From assembly GCA_940671915.1 (NCBI GenBank), contig CALNVZ010000174.1, forward strand, positions 3,869,207 through 3,933,206: a stretch of 64,000 nucleotides of DNA, read 5' to 3'. Source of the stretch: Paracentrotus lividus. Lineage: Eukaryota > Echinodermata > Echinoidea > Camarodonta > Echinidae. Under the pieces are notes generated by a model. That model was given only the letters and a program-made list of their open reading frames with translations, did not search any database and was not told the DNA's origin. Of this stretch, positions 60,464 to 64,000 are shown in pieces; the first letter of the stretch is position 1; the number at the start of each line of letters is the position of its first letter. A program made the translations under genes and the position numbers.

Positions 60464-63299
60464 GATTTTATAACATGTAAGGATTATGATGCTGTATAGA
60501 ATAATTTCATATGTCAAATACTTTGAAAAGTGTCTATTTCCAGCAATTACTTACATTTGTAATGAATGAATGAACATGTTCATAATCATTCTTTTTTTCC
60601 CAGGCAGAAAGGTATTTCATAGTTCAGTTAGTAGTTCTTCAACATAAAACAAAGGCAACCTCTGATTATGCTTGTAGTTTTCTCATGTGTTTTGCAGTAG
60701 TGAATTTTGTATTTAGCATATTAAAACATTTCTTTGTGGAAAAAATTCAATGCCGGTACATTTCCATAAATCAACTTATAAAATATATTCTTCTCGCATA
60801 TGTTTGTGAAAATTATCAGAGCTTGACATTGCAGTATTATGGAAACCATGGTAACACATTACACCATATTGTTCAGGTTTATGCTCTATTCTGTTTTAAA
60901 TGATTAATCTCTATCATGTTCTATCTGACCTTGCCTTCTCATTTTCATTATACCAGAATACCTTGAAATTATCTCATTCGTTTCCTCCCTACAAATTAAT
61001 CAGCTCAGATATAATTGGAGTTAATTGCTAGAACAGCCATGAATATTTGTTAATATGATGTTTTGCTAGTCGTCATCTTTGGAGAAAGGTAGAATTGAGA
61101 GGAATATTATGTCTGTTTTTTATATGTTCTCTTCTGTACATGTTTCTACTCCTCTTTACTCTTCTTTCCATCTAATTGTCCTTTCCCTTCCTATCGAAAA
61201 TATGGTTGGGGTTTCTTGCAAAATCTTTGATAACCAACGATTCCTATTTCAAAAAATTATGTATTATAGGATTAAAATGACAATTAAATAAAAAGAATTT
61301 CCATATTTTGAACCCATCAGAGAAAGCAATACAAAGTCTCTTGATACAGGTCACATGAACATTGTTATCAATATGAAAATTTTGTATGTACTAGTAGTGA
61401 AAAATGAAATGAAAATATAGTCTGCTATAGAGCAAGAAGGGATTATGTGAATGTCAAAATGACATTATCTCATGCCTTCATGATTTTGACTGTATGATTT
61501 AATGTTCAGAGAGAGGGTATACCTCAATACATTCTTAGATCTTATTTTCAATTCACAAAGCATCAATTTCATACCCGACATCCATCTTGACATAATATGA
61601 CAAAAATATGTCGCTAGAAAACATGATTGTTTGCCGTACATCACAATCGATCATGTCTCCACTGTAAACTGCACTCAAGAGTGGAAAAAAGGGCGAAATA
61701 ATTGTGAAGATATGAAAAGGATGATTATAGGAGGAGCAATAATGCTTCTTGAAGCATCCAATTGAGTTGCTGATCGAGCAGCATGGTTAGATCGTGAGCG
61801 ACGTCCTCATGTCCGTAAATTGCACGCTAGTTTGTTTGCCGGACGTTGCATGATGACATTACGGAGAGTTTCATATCATGAGATGCATGCATTGATTGTG
61901 ATGTCATAACCAATACATGGATTTAATATAGCTGTCGGAAAGATGGTTGGCACAGAAGAGAAAAAAAAATTATTTATGAAACCTCAAGTAATGTTTCAAA
62001 CAAGTTGGTAACAGATAGGCAGTGTTTGAGCTATACAACTGCTTGATTAATATGATATCAAATTGGTTCCTGGTCAGTATTATAGTATAGAATACATAAT
62101 TGAAGAAAAGCATCCATAGAGGTGGGAAGATAAATATCTTAGTATGTACTTACCTTGCAAAATCATTGTGGTTTGCATTATTTTTCTAATATAGGAGAGT
62201 ATAAAGGAGGATACCTCTTTAAAAAAAAATGGATTTTACAATCTTTAAAAAAAAATTCAATCCTTAATATGAACTTAACAAATATCATATTCTACTTGAA
62301 AAGATGCCGACACCAAATAAATAACCGCATCCCTAAAAAGGGTCAGAAATTTATTTTGTGGCTTTCACTAGTTTTCGTAGTAGCCAGTATGTCAAACTAA
62401 TTGATAGTTAAAGTATTTTTATTGTGTGCCTAAATTGCTAATATGAAATTCAAAATTAACATTCTAAGCTATTCTAATTGATAAAAAGAATACCGATATA
62501 TCCAGAATATGAAAGGAAAAAAGAAGAAGCTTAAACAAACTGTAATTTAATAAACTAAATCTTATTTTGTAATGGGTGTTTTACAAAATGAAAGATGAAA
62601 ATGACAAGAACTAAAGACCACACATTATAAATAAGGAATAGATTTTGGCAAATTTGAGGTTTGAGATAGAGTACAAGATAACCATACAATTTGATTGAAT
62701 ATTTCCTACTTTAAACAAGAGAAATGCCTTTGAGCAAACCTCAAATTCCTTATCCAATTTCTTGATAAGCAAAACTGGGTATTGTCAGCAAAGCGAAGGC
62801 GATCCGGCAATTCTTGTTCTGATTTTGTTAATACCCTAAAAACAGAACACTTTAATTAATTTTGGTACTGCATCACTGATTGTATGCACAAAGTACGCAA
62901 TTTTGTGGTTTTCAAAGCAAAAAAAATGGGGTCAACAACATTGAGTATTTCCCCCTCTCCCTCCCTATTCATTTCCGATTTACACGATGACAATTGACAA
63001 ATTTTCTTATAGCCCGCAGGCCAATATTTAAAAAATGACCCAGGATCGACCTTCTTGTGCAGCCAGTGCGTACAGACGGAAATCAAATTACACCTAAATG
63101 AAACGGGAGAAGCGATATTGGTATTGCCACCTAATTGTACTGTTTCCTCATCTTAGAGACTCAGAGATGCCGCCGCCCGGCTGGTCGGGCAGAGAGGCAC
63201 AAGAAAGACTGACCGCTGGCTCGTATGGATCTCAACTCTGTGTTAATTGTGTAGAGAGATGGCAAAGTACTAATGATGCAGAGGAATGACCGGGAGGGC
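60464..63299. other. No gene seen; CpG-raised patches
   Basis: No supported gene. About 61780-61870 and 63140-63299 are CpG-raised. The frame 63098-63289 (63 codons, ending CVERWQSTNDAEE) lies in the second patch and could be part of an exon, but neither splice sites nor homology support it. On the minus strand CAAG|GTAAGT at about 62145-62155 is a good donor, without a convincing exon in front. Confidence 0.5.
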
Positions 63300-63346
63300 G
63301 GGGGGGGGGGGGGGGGGGGGGGGGTGGGGGGGGGGGGGGGCGGGGG
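63300..63346. repeat. Poly-G tract with single T and C interruptions
   Basis: About 47 bp, nearly all G on the plus strand. Such tracts can form G-quadruplexes, and their lengths are unreliable in assemblies. Confidence 0.9.
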
Positions 63347-64000
63347 CCGGTTTCGTTGATGTTTCTCTCAAGTTTGGTCTTTAGAGGTTGGTGCTACATA
63401 CATTATGTGCACATTGTCTTAGCTTGAAAAGTGAAGGATGCAACAACTTACTATGTGTTCAGGTTCATAAATAGGTATTCAAGCAACATTCTGGTATAAA
63501 AGGTACATGTACATGTAGGTATTTTGCTCTGAGGGGGCAACCTACATATGTATTTTATATGTATCTTAGTTTGGTTCTGTTGAGGAAAAATAAAATCAAA
63601 TCATTTGTTCATTGTCTGTGGAGGTAAGAGGGATTCAAAATGTGATTAAAATAGATGGGGAGAGTGGGCAGAGGGAGAGGGACCTTCTGGACGTAGGTTC
63701 TGATGTTGGTTTAGTTGGGGGAATAAAGTCCAAACTGGGGTCGCAAACTACATTCTTTCACGGTTTCTTGGATGTGGAACATATGATGAGGTAGGACGGC
63801 ATTTTAAGAGAATGTGATGGACTAAATGACAAGGCTCAAATTCGAGTAACCATCCCCGTTCATGTGTCCTGTGACTCATAATACAAGATGATTTCCGCTT
63901 ATTAATTACGCCTGGTTAGTGCGCGCCGCCCTTAATTGCTCATCGCCACGCAGATACCACTACCAGTCCGCCACTCCTATTAAAGGTGCGGGGAAAAACT
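63347..64000. other. No gene seen; GC-raised end with homeodomain-type motifs
   Basis: About 63360-63840 is mixed sequence with no supported gene. About 63840-64000 is CpG-raised and holds TTAATTACG and CTTAATTGC, both homeodomain-type cores, near GTGCGCGCCGCC. It could be a regulatory module continuing past the window. Confidence 0.4.

Noticed and set aside
60210..60464. Arg-rich 84- and 75-codon frames on opposite strands
   Set aside because: They arise from the self-complementary MITE and mirror one another.
62145..62250. Minus-strand exon ending in CAAG before GTAAGT
   Set aside because: The donor is good but the presumed acceptor depends on a T run, the frame is open for only about 21 codons, and the residues match nothing.
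63098..63289. 63-codon plus-strand frame in a CpG-raised patch
   Set aside because: No recognised domain and no acceptor or donor at its borders.
1..64000. tRNA, rRNA, snRNA or known conserved miRNA genes
   Set aside because: I looked for B-box-like GTTCGANNC strings, U1-type 5' ends and familiar miRNA seeds on both strands and found no convincing match; a covariance-model search would be decisive.

Overview
This window looks like nuclear DNA from an animal. I favour a marine invertebrate such as a sea urchin, but that rests on texture only: AT-rich sequence, very frequent long (GA)n/(CT)n tracts, long homopolymer runs including poly-G, mixed LINE remnants and small DNA-transposon derivatives, and two assembly gaps (16 N and 905 N). 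I see no conventional protein-coding gene, no tRNA, no rRNA and no CRISPR array. Nearly all open frames are purine/pyrimidine tracts read as Ser-Leu or Arg-Glu repeats, gap-spanning frames, or transposon debris. The simplest reading is a very long intron or an intergenic stretch.

Two plus-strand splice signals favour an intron. At 16048/16049 a branchpoint-like site and a long pyrimidine tract end in CAG followed immediately by GTAAGT, the textbook form of a recursive (ratchet) splice site; two more 5' splice-site matches follow within 60 bp. At 49059-49082 a strong 3' splice site, 24 nt and a GTAAGA donor make a candidate microexon.

The rest is mobile DNA and repeats. From left to right: a TTAA-flanked piggyBac-type MITE (5415-5663); a 59-bp tandem array of nine units (about 6228-6762) that runs into a dispersed repeat seen again near 46.6 kb; a 64-bp false duplication around a small gap (12329-12472); a 1978-bp near-palindromic element with about 0.9-kb arms and TA target sites (19081-21062); a second TTAA MITE of the same family (24121-24213); a decayed LINE of near-full length with a 13-bp target-site duplication (25874-29447); a 5'-truncated L1/Tx1-like LINE whose surviving ORF2 tail is still open (30924-32018); a roughly 2-kb terminal-inverted-repeat element holding seven copies of GGTAACTGACGTTAC or a close variant (34099-36163); and a 242-bp CpG-rich palindromic MITE (60218-60463). 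Between them lie AT-rich unique sequence, microsatellites and occasional GC/CpG-raised patches that could be cis-regulatory DNA.

The strongest candidates for something undescribed are the recursive splice site, the microexon, and the two roughly 2-kb elements that each carry their own recurrent short motif, spaced mostly about 65-195 bp apart.
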